Below are positions 53,797-63,245 of a DNA stretch of 64,000 nt, piece after piece; position 1 is the stretch's first letter, and the number at the start of each line of letters is the position of its first letter. The notes beneath the pieces are model-generated. The model searched no databases and was not told where the DNA came from. It saw nothing but the letters and a program-made list of their open reading frames with translations. Origin of the DNA: Aquarana catesbeiana (lineage: Eukaryota > Chordata > Amphibia > Anura > Ranidae); NCBI RefSeq assembly GCF_042186555.1, contig NC_133335.1, positions 175,485,419-175,549,418 of the forward strand. Reading direction: 5' to 3'. The translations under genes were made by a program, and so were the position numbers.

Positions 53797-54232
53797 ATTA
53801 TAATTGATTTTATTTTTTCAAAAATTATTTTTTATTTTTTTTTAATATTTTTTTTTCAAATTTTTTTTTTCAAAAATAATTTTTTCTTCAAATTTTTAAT
53901 TTTTTCAAAAATTATTTTTTTTCAAAAATTATTTTTTTTCAAAAATTATTTTTTTAAATTTTTTTTTAATATTTTTTTTCAAAAATTATTTTTTGTTTCC
54001 AAAAATGTTTTTTTTTTTTAAATGATTTTTCTTTTAAATTTACTTTTTTCAAAAAAAATTTTTTTTTTCAAAAATATTTTTTTTACAAAAATTTTTTTTT
54101 TCAAAAATTTTTTTTTTTCAAAAATTATTTTTTTTTTTCAAAAATTATTATTTTTTTTCAAAAATGTTTTTTTTTTCAAAAATTATTTTTTTTAAATGAT
54201 TTTTTTTCAAAAATTATTTTTTTTAAATGATT
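53797..54232. repeat. AT-rich array, block 3
   Basis: T-runs with CAAAAATTATT units. It ends in TTTTTTTTAAATGATT directly against the CR1 sequence of the second duplication unit; the junction shares TTGCAAAAGC with the corresponding point in copy 1. Confidence 0.9.
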
Positions 54233-55394
54233 GCAAAAGCATTTGACACAGTTCCCCATAAACGTTTACTGTACAAAATAAGGTCCATTGGCATGGACCA
54301 TAGGGTGAGTACATGGATTGAAAACTGGCTACAAGGGCGAGTTCAGAGGGTGGTGATAAATGGGGAGTACTCGGAATGGTCAGGGGTGGGTAGTGGGGTT
54401 CCCCAGGGTTCTGTGCTGGGACCAATCCTATTTAATTTGTTCATAAAGGACCTGGAGGATGGGATAAACAGTTCAATCTCTGTATTTGCAGACAATACTA
54501 AGCTAAGCAGGGCAATAACTTCTCCGCAGGATGTGGAAACCTTGCAAAAAGATCTGAACAAATTATTGAGGTGGGCGACTACATGGCAAATGAGGTTCAA
54601 TGTAGAAAAATGTAAAATAATGCATTTGGGTGGCAAAAATATGAATGCAATCTATACACTGGGGGGAGAACCTCTGGGGGAATCTAGGATGGAAAAGGAC
54701 CTGGGGGTCCTAGTAGATGATAGGCTCAGCAATGGCATGCAATGCCAAGCTTCTGCTAACAAAGCAAACAGAATATTGGCATGCATTAAAAAGGGGATCA
54801 ACTCCAGAGATAAAACGATAATTCTCCCACTCTACAAGGCTCTGGTCCGGCCGCACCTGGAGTATGCTGTCCAGTTCTGGGCACCAGTCCTCAGGAGGGA
54901 TGTACTGGAAATGGAGCGAGTACAAAGAAGGACAACAAAGCTAATAAAGGGTCTGGAGGATATTAGTTATGAGGAAAGGTTGCGAGCTCTGAACTTATTC
55001 TCTCTGGAGAAGAGATGCTTGAGAGGGGATATGATTTCAATTTACAAATACTGTACTGGTGACCCCACAATAGGGATAAAACTTTTTCGCAGAAGAGAGT
55101 TTAACAAGACTCGTGGCCACTTATTAAAATCAGAAGAAAAGAGGTTTAACCTTAAACTACGTAGAGGGTTCTTTACTGTAAGAGCGGCAAGGATGTGGAA
55201 TTCCCTTCCACAGGCGGTGGTCTCAGCGGGGAGCATTGATAGCTTCAAAAAACTATTAGATAAGCACCTGAACGATCGCAACATACAGGGATATATAATG
55301 TAATACTGACACATAATCACACACATAGGTTGGACTTGATGGACTTGTGTCTTATTTCAACCTCACCTACTATGTAACTATGTAGCTATGTAGC
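54233..55394 (+). pseudogene. CR1-type LINE fragment (copy 2 of the duplication)
   Basis: It is nearly identical to 50101-51262. It begins inside RT motif A (KAFDTVPHKRL) and runs open through GVPQGSVLGPILFNLFI, FADNTKL, LGVLVDDRL and the end at 55303. Motif C reads FADN here against FADD in copy 1, a change in a catalytic Asp. CGA replaces the TGA of copy 1 at the position of 50785. It is truncated at its 5' side by the duplication junction and could not be active. Confidence 0.9.
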
Positions 55395-55415
55395 ATTAAG
55401 TGACAGAGAAATTAT

Positions 55416-55598
55416 GATTTTTTTTTTTAATTTTACTTTTTTTTTAAAAATTTTTTCAAAAATTATTTTTTTTTTTTACAAAAATGTTTTTTTTTCAAAA
55501 TTTTTTTTTTTCAAAATATTTTTTTTTACAAATTTTTTTTTCAAAAATTTTTTTTCAAAAATATTTTTTTAAATGATTTTTTTTTCAAATTTTTTTTT
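55416..55598. repeat. AT-rich array, block 4 (left flank of the L1)
   Basis: It corresponds to the start of block 1 and is interrupted by the full-length L1. The last 70 or so bases (from TTACAAATTTTTTTTTCAAA) recur right of the L1. Confidence 0.9.
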
Positions 55599-56043
55599 TT
55601 TTTTTAAATTCTTTATTTTCGTTTTTTCCACAATAATAATAGTACAATATTACATATGAGTACATCGCCACCTACATATTCTATTTTACAAATATCTTCT
55701 TGAAAATCGCCAATTACTATCACCTTTATGAAGAAATTATGTTGTCTTTAGGCAAAAAACATATCATTTCATCTTACCTTCTTATTGTTCTAATACATAC
55801 CCGTAATAATTCCTACTCTTATTACATTTTCCTTAACCAGGGATAGCCCTGATTGTCCTCCAAAGCCAAAAAACAGGACACCCAAAAAAAAAAAAAAAAG
55901 AGACACAGAAGAAGAAAAAAGAGAACTACAACAAAAATAAATAAATAAATAAATTGAAAGGAAAAAAAAAAAAATCAAAAATTAATATTAATATTATGCC
56001 TCATCATACCGTCCACCCCCCCCCCCCCCGCTAGAAACTTTAT
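55599..56043 (-). other. L1 3' UTR and polyadenylation signal
   Basis: Non-coding. On the minus strand it passes a G-run (56017-56030 as C on plus), several A-runs, and AAAATAAAGAATTT just before the tail. Confidence 0.7.
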
Positions 56044-59000
56044 TTAAGGATTCTGCTCCCTGTATGTAATATAGGGAGTCCAGATTTCCCGATACCTGTC
56101 TTCTTGCTCTCTCAGCGTCATGGTAAGATTTTCCATTTTTTGGATCTCTGCTATTCTGCTAATCCATTGTATTTTGGTCGGAGCTACCGTACTTTTCCAG
56201 AGTGCCGGGATACAAGCTTTTGCTGCTGTAAGCAGGTGCCTTAAGAGAGATTTGTTATATTTATCAATAGGTAACGGAATATCATGCAGCAAAAAAGCTG
56301 CAGGGTTTTCACCAAGAGACACACCTGTAATTTCTTTAACTGTTTCAGAGACCATTTTCCAAAATTCTTTCAGTCCACTACATTCCCAGAATATGTGTAA
56401 CATGGTGCCCTCCGCACCCTGGCAGCGCCAACATAAATTGAATATTTGTGGAAATATCCGATTCAGTACTTCCGGGGTTCTATACCACCTGGTCAAGATT
56501 TTATACCCCCCTTCTTGATATCTGGTTGCCATTGACGCCTTGTGCGTAAACATAAAGATCTTATTTTTCTGTGTCTCGGAGAACCTAACCCCAAGGTCCC
56601 TCTCCCATGCTTGTATAAAAGCCAACTCTTGTGGGGCTTCTAACTCCGTCAACAATGCATACATAAAAGAGAGTGAATGTCTCAGTGTTTCACCTTTTAG
56701 GCATATCTGTTCAAACCTAGATGGATTACGTACCATTGGCACTCGTTGCTTAATTAATCGAAGGAAGGCATTAAGCTGTATTTGCCTAAATGGATCTAGG
56801 TCAGATGAGAACACCCGTTCAATCTCCCCCTTAGTCATCACATGATTGTCAATTGAAAAATGTATGATCCTGCTAATGCCTCTTCTCCTCAAATCCCTGA
56901 AACCTTGGTCTATAAGACCTGGCTTAAAAGCCGATGTGCCCAGGATTGGTATCATGGGACTTGGATGAGTCGACATCTTAGTTTTCTTAAATATCTTTTT
57001 GATGGATTGGAGTGTAGCACCCACAATGGGGTGTCTTCTCGCCGCCTGTGGTATCTCTACCTCCCAAAGCCATGCTAATCCCTCCAGGGGTATATCGATC
57101 GTTGCTTGCTCCATATGTATCCAAGGCTTTTCCTTATGTAGTACACACCAATCCGCTACCCGTGCTAGATGTGATGCTTCATAATAACCCACCGGGTCCG
57201 GAAATCCCACCCCTCCTCTCTCCTTTGGTAATGATAGAATATCTCTACGTAGTCTCGCTGTTTTGCCCGCCCATATGAACCTCACAAATCTTGATCTCAG
57301 GTCTCTCAGAAACCCTGAGGGGAGCTTTATAGGTAGGGTCTGGAATAAGTATAACAATCTCGGCATTACATTCATTTTGATGATGTTAATCCTACCAAAC
57401 CACGTGAAGACTTCTTTGTCCCACCGCTGAAAATCCAGTTTAATCTGTCGTACCAATGGGGCAAAGTTGAGTTCAAACACTCTTTTAAGCTTATTCGGTA
57501 TTTTAGTCCCTAGATAGCATATATGTGAATTCGTCCATCTAAAAGCAAAGTGATCCGAAAGCTGATGTTGTAACGCAGTATTCACTTCCACACCCATCGC
57601 TTCAGATTTACTATAGTTGACCTTGAAATTGGATACCCCTCCATATATGCGTAACTCCGATAATAAAGATGGTAGGGATACAACTGGAGAGGTTATGAAG
57701 AATAGCAAGTCATCCGCATATGCGGCCAATTTATGTTCTTCCCCTTTTATTGAAATGCCCCTAATATCTGGGTTGGCCCGTATTGTTCTCAAAAAGGGTT
57801 CAAGTGTGAGGATAAATATGATAGGAGAGAGTGGACATCCCTGCCGCGTTCCATTATTTATAGCGAATGATTCAGACATTGTATCATTAATCTTCACCCT
57901 TGCTTTAGGATATGAGTACAGACTAGAAATCCAGTTCTGCATCCCGCTTTTCAATCCTATATGCTGTAATGTGGCTCTCAGGAATGTCCAGTCTACCCTA
58001 TCAAATGCTTTTTCTGCATCAGTAGATATAAGCACTAGGGGTTTTTGATAATATTGAGATATGTATATGGCATTTAGAACCCTTTGCGTGTTTTCTTTAC
58101 CCTCTCTATTAGGGGTAAACCCTACTTGATCCTGATGCACTAGAGCGGGGATGTATGTCACTAATCTATTAGCGAGTATTTTTGTAAAGATCTTGAGGTC
58201 TACATTTAGCAATGAGATTGGACGATAGCTAGCACATAGGGCAGGGTCCTTTCCCTCCTTCGGAATTACTGTTATGTGGGCCATTAATGTTTCCATGGGC
58301 ATCGTTTGCCCATCACGTATTGAGTTAAAAGCAGCTAGAAATTGAGGTGCCAGTTTTTCCGAGAAGGTCTTATAATACAGCAAGGTGTACCCATCAGGAC
58401 CTGGGGCCTTACCTGGCTTCAGCGATTTCAGGGCTTCTGAAAATTCTTCTATTGTAATTGGGCCATCTATGTCTCCTGCTCCTTCTTCAGGTATCTTAGG
58501 CATTCCTGAAGCCAATATGTATTCTTTTGCCGACTCCCATCTATCAGATGTTCTTGAAGTAGGCATTTGGCCCTCTATCTGATATAGGTTGGCATAATAA
58601 TCCCTAAATGCCTTCGCAATTGCCTGTGAGGAGCTGACTAACGTATCTCCCTGGGTTTTAATACGCTCAATATGATTCCGAGCTCTTGTCTCTCTGAGCG
58701 CATTTGCTAGCACCCTGCTAGGCTTATTTCCGTATTCATAGTATACACGTCTACACCGGGCCAGCTTAGCTTTTGCTTTATCTATTAATAATAGATTTAA
58801 TTCATCTCGTAAACCCGAAAGTTTCTCCTCCGTCTGTTGTGCATGAGATTTCTTGTGCGCTTGTTCGAGTATACGGATTTCTCCAAGCAGGGTGTCCAGC
58901 TTAGCGCCGAGAGAGCGTTTCCTATGAGCTCCTAAAGATATGAGGATTCCCCTAATGTAACATTTATGCGCCTCCCATCTGCAAAATGGGGTTGTTTCCC

Positions 59001-59892
59001 CTGATTTATTGTTTATAAAGAAGGATTCCACTTCCTGAGCTATCTGATTCTCATACTCTGGTTCCTTCAGGAGTGTCTCATTCATCTTCCAGTTCCATTC
59101 CCGGGGGCTTATATCACCCCATTCTAAAACACAATTGGTTGGTGCGTGGTCCGACAATGTGAATGAGCCTATGGAAGCCTCCAATATACACGACAGTGCA
59201 TTCTGCGATAGAAAAACATAGTCAATTCTAGTATATGTCTTGTGTTTAGCTGAAAAAAAAGTATAATCTCTGTCGTGTGCATGGAGGGTCCTCCAAGTGT
59301 CCATTAATTGCAAATCTTGTAGCAATCTCTTTGCTCTGCGCAGTTTTATATAAGATAAATGAGACACTCCCTTTGAGACATCCAGAGCCGGATCCAATGC
59401 CATGTTTAGATCCCCTCCCACCATCAGGATCCCTTCTTTATTTTGATGTACCAAATTCAGATACGTCTCAAGAGCTGAGACTTGATCCTCATTTGGTAGA
59501 TACAGGTTTACTAACGTAACCTTTTGTTCACATAGAAATCCTTTTACAATAAGAAGACGACCTGCCTCGTCCGTAATTATCTTTGATTCTTTCCATGGTA
59601 TCTGATTTGAAATCAAAATTGAAACCCCATTCGCCTTTGCGGTCTGGGAGGCACCATGGTACACTGTAGGAAACCTGCGGTTCCCCAATTTTGGAGTTTT
59701 ATCATTTCTAAAATGTGTCTCTTGTAAGAAAATGATTTGGGATTTCATCCTCCTCAGTTCAGTTAACAATCTGGTGCGTTTCTCTGGACTATTTAGCCCC
59801 TTCACATTATAGGAGGTCAGAGTTATCCTAGTCATTTTACCCCTTAATTCTAGCAAGTCACCAGTGTAAGGGGAATACGGGGGACGGTACAA
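56044..59892 (-). CDS. L1-type ORF2 protein: endonuclease-reverse transcriptase, intact frame
   Basis: The open frame has 1,282 codons. The longest start gives MYRPPYSPY; a second Met at 59835 (MTRITLTSYNVKGL) begins the conserved domain and is the likelier start. The endonuclease has NVKGLN, FLQETHF (about 55-61), GGDLNMALDP, TRIDYVF and LSDHAPTN (about 246). The RT has YRPISLLNVDLKIF, HQDQVGFTPNR, LISTDAEKAFDRVDW (motif A), GTRQGCPLSPIIFILTLEP (motif B), AAYADDLLFF (motif C, about 725) and YLGTKIP. The C-terminus has CWRCQGAEGTMLHIFWEC (about 1150). All catalytic residues I can check are present and length is normal for the clade. The protein would nick an AT-rich site and copy L1 RNA in place. 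Confidence 0.93.
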   Translation of the reverse strand: MYRPPYSPYTGDLLELRGKMTRITLTSYNVKGLNSPEKRTRLLTELRRMKSQIIFLQETHFRNDKTPKLGNRRFPTVYHGASQTAKANGVSILISNQIPWKESKIITDEAGRLLIVKGFLCEQKVTLVNLYLPNEDQVSALETYLNLVHQNKEGILMVGGDLNMALDPALDVSKGVSHLSYIKLRRAKRLLQDLQLMDTWRTLHAHDRDYTFFSAKHKTYTRIDYVFLSQNALSCILEASIGSFTLSDHAPTNCVLEWGDISPREWNWKMNETLLKEPEYENQIAQEVESFFINNKSGETTPFCRWEAHKCYIRGILISLGAHRKRSLGAKLDTLLGEIRILEQAHKKSHAQQTEEKLSGLRDELNLLLIDKAKAKLARCRRVYYEYGNKPSRVLANALRETRARNHIERIKTQGDTLVSSSQAIAKAFRDYYANLYQIEGQMPTSRTSDRWESAKEYILASGMPKIPEEGAGDIDGPITIEEFSEALKSLKPGKAPGPDGYTLLYYKTFSEKLAPQFLAAFNSIRDGQTMPMETLMAHITVIPKEGKDPALCASYRPISLLNVDLKIFTKILANRLVTYIPALVHQDQVGFTPNREGKENTQRVLNAIYISQYYQKPLVLISTDAEKAFDRVDWTFLRATLQHIGLKSGMQNWISSLYSYPKARVKINDTMSESFAINNGTRQGCPLSPIIFILTLEPFLRTIRANPDIRGISIKGEEHKLAAYADDLLFFITSPVVSLPSLLSELRIYGGVSNFKVNYSKSEAMGVEVNTALQHQLSDHFAFRWTNSHICYLGTKIPNKLKRVFELNFAPLVRQIKLDFQRWDKEVFTWFGRINIIKMNVMPRLLYLFQTLPIKLPSGFLRDLRSRFVRFIWAGKTARLRRDILSLPKERGGVGFPDPVGYYEASHLARVADWCVLHKEKPWIHMEQATIDIPLEGLAWLWEVEIPQAARRHPIVGATLQSIKKIFKKTKMSTHPSPMIPILGTSAFKPGLIDQGFRDLRRRGISRIIHFSIDNHVMTKGEIERVFSSDLDPFRQIQLNAFLRLIKQRVPMVRNPSRFEQICLKGETLRHSLSFMYALLTELEAPQELAFIQAWERDLGVRFSETQKNKIFMFTHKASMATRYQEGGYKILTRWYRTPEVLNRIFPQIFNLCWRCQGAEGTMLHIFWECSGLKEFWKMVSETVKEITGVSLGENPAAFLLHDIPLPIDKYNKSLLRHLLTAAKACIPALWKSTVAPTKIQWISRIAEIQKMENLTMTLREQEDRYREIWTPYITYREQNP

Positions 59893-61809
59893 TAAGGCAA
59901 CCCTACCCCAAAAAAAAAAAAAAAAAAAAGCTGTTTCTCAGGATCTGGCAAGTTGTCCAAGCCCCTGAGTAATTTATAATCTAAGCTATAGCTGGCTTTA
60001 TGCAACTGCAAGGCTGCCTGCTATTTGCTTAGTAAAAGAAATTAAAAAGTTAAACGCCTCCGACTTCCCTCCACTTGGAGGAGAGGCGTATAAATTTGGG
60101 GAGAGTGAATAAGCCCGGCAGAGATCAGAGCAGTAGTATCTATCCACATGCACCCTATATCTGCTTGCAACCCCGTGTAAATATCACATTCCTTCACTTA
60201 TCCATTTAGGCCCCTTGCCGGTTGGCCCCCTTACCCATTGTTTGCTCATAACCAACAGACGGATTCCATCATCCCCCCATTATGTATTCATACTTTACTG
60301 AAAATCCTATCACACATTTTTTCCTTTCTTTTTCCTCTCTTCTTCCCCCCCTCTTCTTTTCCCCTCCCCTTCATCTCCCAATAATACATATTAGGGTGAT
60401 TTCCCAGGCCCACAAGGAAAAAACAAAAAAAAAACAAAAAAAACAAAAAACAAAAAAAAAACAAAAAAACAAAAAACAAAACCAAAAGCAGGAACCAAAG
60501 ATACCCCATCCGACCTCTATTATTAGACATTGGCGAGACGGCAAGTATTCAAACTATCTAAACCCCTACTTCTTCCAGTTCATACAGGTTTTCTTAAATG
60601 TGGGATTTTCTTCCCAAACCAGGATATTAAAACATACTATTCTACCAATGAGGGAGCAAGTGTACTGAATACCTTCCTAGGAGGATACCCCCTCCCCCCT
60701 ATTTTACCCCTTGACCCCAGTGGCAGTGCATCAAGTGCTATACTCTCGTATTCTACCCATCGTGGAACTAACTCACAGCAAACATAAAAAAAAAAAAAAA
60801 AAAAAGACAAAAAGCCACACAAAACAAGAAAAAACACTACTCTCTATCGTGTGCAACCACTACCTTATATAAGACGTCCGTCACTGCTCACATATTCCTA
60901 TGCTGACAGACGTAGCAAAAGTTCTTGCTTATCAATCGTGAATTGTGATATATGATATGTGATATGTGTTATTTATTATTAGTCTTCTACTCCATTCGGG
61001 CTACCATTACCGAGACTACAACCAACCAATACATAAACCCCTCCCCCACCCCTCCCATTCTTACATTCCCCTCCTACCAGTACCTTCTAAGTTCTACATG
61101 TACCCCTCCCCCATCTTCCCCCTCCGAGGCTACACCCTGGTTCTCTGTTGCCCATCCTATCGCAAAGGACCCATTAAATTTCTACTCCCCTTCAAGGAGG
61201 GGAGAAGAAAAAAAAAAACAAAAAAATCTTCCCCTTCTCCTCCCTCCCTCCTCTCCCCCCCCTCTCCTCCTCCTCTCTCCTCCCCTCCCTTTTCACCCTA
61301 AAACAAAAACGTACCCCCCACCCCCACAAAAGTTCATATAGTTCATAAGTTCATAAGTTCAAAAGTTCATATAACTCATAAGTATATACGTAGATAAATC
61401 CCCATACATGATTTTATCAACCACACTATGACCCTCTCACAAATTTCCATAAACCTCTGGTAAACCAATGAAGGGGAAGGGAGGAGGGGGAGAAAAAGAG
61501 GGAAAAAAAAAAAAAAAAAAAAGGGACTCCCCTCGCCATACTGAAAAAGATATGTGAGTGGGGGATGTGGGAGGGAGAAAAAAAAATAAAAAAAAAAATT
61601 AAAAAAAAAGGGGGGGGGGAAATCCCCATTCCATGTATACAGAGCATACTTCCTACACCATACGTCGACCCTCCCCCACCCTCCTCCCAAAAAAAAAAAA
61701 AAAAAATCAAGAACAAAAATGTTTTCCCTTCGTGGGATCATCTAATTCTCTATCTGTTCATTTCTTATTCCTGTGGTGGGTTGCGACCCCATGTATGCTG
61801 CGTTTTCCC
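59893..61809 (-). other. L1 spacer between ORF1 and ORF2
   Basis: The spacer is 1.9 kb, unusually long for L1. It has several A-runs on the plus strand (59911-59929, 60418-60480, 60785-60805, 61501-61522) and C/T-rich tracts at 61240-61300. No frame longer than about 130 codons is present, and none shows a motif. The C/T and A runs suggest microsatellite expansion; an insertion of another small element cannot be excluded. Confidence 0.6.
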
Positions 61810-62951
61810 TTAATCCCGTCTGTTTCTCTCCCGCTGCCATTGCAGCTGTTGGATGGGTTGCTCTATTAGTGTTGGTAATTCTGTCCAATTAGGGACCTCA
61901 ATGGCCTCTACACCCAAAAAATGAAAAAGGTCTGGAAGTTGTGCAGGGTCTCTTAAATTGAAGCTTCGCCCCCCTTTTTTAACTATTACTGCAAGTGGGT
62001 AACCCCATCTGTATGTGGCACCTTTACAGAGTAGATAGTCCAGAAGGGGCTTTAAAATGCGCCTCCTGATTTTGGTTTGTCTACACAGGTCTGGATATAT
62101 TTGTATTTCAGCCCCCTCATACTTCACTGTTCCCTCTTGCCATGCAGCTCTGAGTATGTTCTCTTTTATCCTGAAAAAGTGTACTCTACACAGGACATCC
62201 CGTGGATTAGTCTGTGCCGGGTTACGAGTCGTGGGAACTTTATGTACGCGATCAAGCTCAATAGGAGTATTCGGGGGGTTCTTCAACACTTGATTTAAAA
62301 TGGCCATCACTGTATCTCTTAGAGCGGGTCCCTCGATATCCTCCGGGACCCCCTTAATCCGAATATTATTCCTCCTACTTCTATTTTCTGATTCCTCAGA
62401 CTGCAGTTGTAGCATAACCAATCGCTGGTGTTGCTTTTGCAATTTTTCTTCAATCATCTCTAACCGTGTATCTGATGTGCCTTGCAGCTTTTCAAGATTG
62501 TGCACTCTGTCATCTACGCCACTACTTTGGCACGCACCTCCTCCATCTCCTCCCTTAGTGCCCCCGTTATACTGACCAGGAGTTTTTGGATGTCATCTTT
62601 AGTAGGGAGAGCTTGAATAAGCTGTCTAATGTCCGGCTCTATCCCCTGCTCCTGTGTCTGTGTATTATATGCAGTATACGAGCATACCTGAACCTCTTCA
62701 TTTATAGCTGTATGAGTTGCTGACGAGGGCTCCGCATCAACTGCTCCCATCGGTGTAGACGATCCACCCCTCTGTAGCAAAGCAGCAGCTGGTGCCTGTA
62801 GTGATACCTCCGACAACGGCTCTTTTGTCAGAGCCATACTGACACTGGCGTCCGCTGGCTGTTCCAGATCTCTCTTCACCGTCAGGTAGCGGGTAATGTA
62901 CGAGTGTTTGGGAGTGTACGGCACTCCTGCACTCCTACCCCGCCTCGACAT
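61810..62951 (-). pseudogene. L1-type ORF1 protein, one frameshift
   Basis: The first part (62951-62514) reads MSRRGRSAGVPYTPKHSYIT and a region ending EEMEEVRAKVV. One indel near 62510 shifts the frame, which then continues DDRVHNLEKLQG (coiled coil) into the RRM-like RRNNIRIKGVPE and TNPRDVLCRVHFFRIKENIL, ending with PDLCRQTKIRR and a C-terminal domain to 61810. The order coiled coil, RRM, C-terminal domain is that of L1 ORF1 proteins, RNA-binding chaperones that coat L1 RNA. The single indel is the only defect found in this L1. Confidence 0.85.
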
Positions 62952-63072
62952 GTACTGGGTCTGGTGACTGATAGCCGGTCTGCTGGAGGGTGCGCTGTGA
63001 TACCGCTATGCTCCGGTCTACATCGCTCTCACGCTGCCATGCTTAGACCACTCCCCCCGGAACACGGAAGTG
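62952..63072 (-). promoter_or_regulatory. L1 5' UTR
   Basis: About 120 bases of GC-rich DNA lie between the AT array and the ORF1 start. On the minus strand it begins CACTTCCGTGTTCCGGGGG. The presence of a distinct leader with its abrupt edge against the array suggests a full-length 5' end. Internal promoters are usual here, but no specific motif is certain. Confidence 0.6.
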
Positions 63073-63245
63073 AATTTTTTTTTATTTTTTTTTACAAATT
63101 TTTTTTTCAAAAATTTTTTTTCAAAAATATTTTTTTTAAATGATTTTTTTTTCAAAATTTTTTTTTTTTCAAAAATTTTTTTTTTTCAAAATTAAAAAAA
63201 AAAAATTATTATTTTTTTTTTTTTTAATATTTTTTTTTCAAAAAT
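63073..63245. repeat. AT-rich array, block 5 (right flank of the L1)
   Basis: It matches the middle and end of block 1. The first 85 or so bases repeat the end of block 4, as expected of a target duplication or a shifted array copy. Confidence 0.9.

Larger units (their letters stand above)
50101..54232 (+). repeat. Unit 1 of a tandem duplication of about 4.13 kb
   Basis: GCAAAAGCATTTGACACAGT at 50101 reappears at 54233. From there the order CR1 3' half, AT-rich array, L1 3' fragment is repeated. The copies differ at only a handful of bases in the parts I compared, so the duplication is recent. Confidence 0.85.
55596..63072 (-). mobile_element. Full-length L1-clade LINE, nearly intact
   Basis: On the minus strand: a 5' UTR (63072-62952), ORF1 (62951-61810, one frameshift), a long spacer (61809-59893), ORF2 (59892-56044, fully open), a 3' UTR and an A-rich tail after AATAAAG (about 55606). 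About 70 bases of AT array are repeated on both flanks. It sits inside the second unit of the tandem duplication and is absent from the first, so it inserted after the duplication. Confidence 0.92.

Noticed and set aside
60952..61741. Pro- and Phe-rich frames in the L1 spacer
   Set aside because: They stem from C/T and A runs; they have no similarity to ORF1 or ORF2 and no start context.
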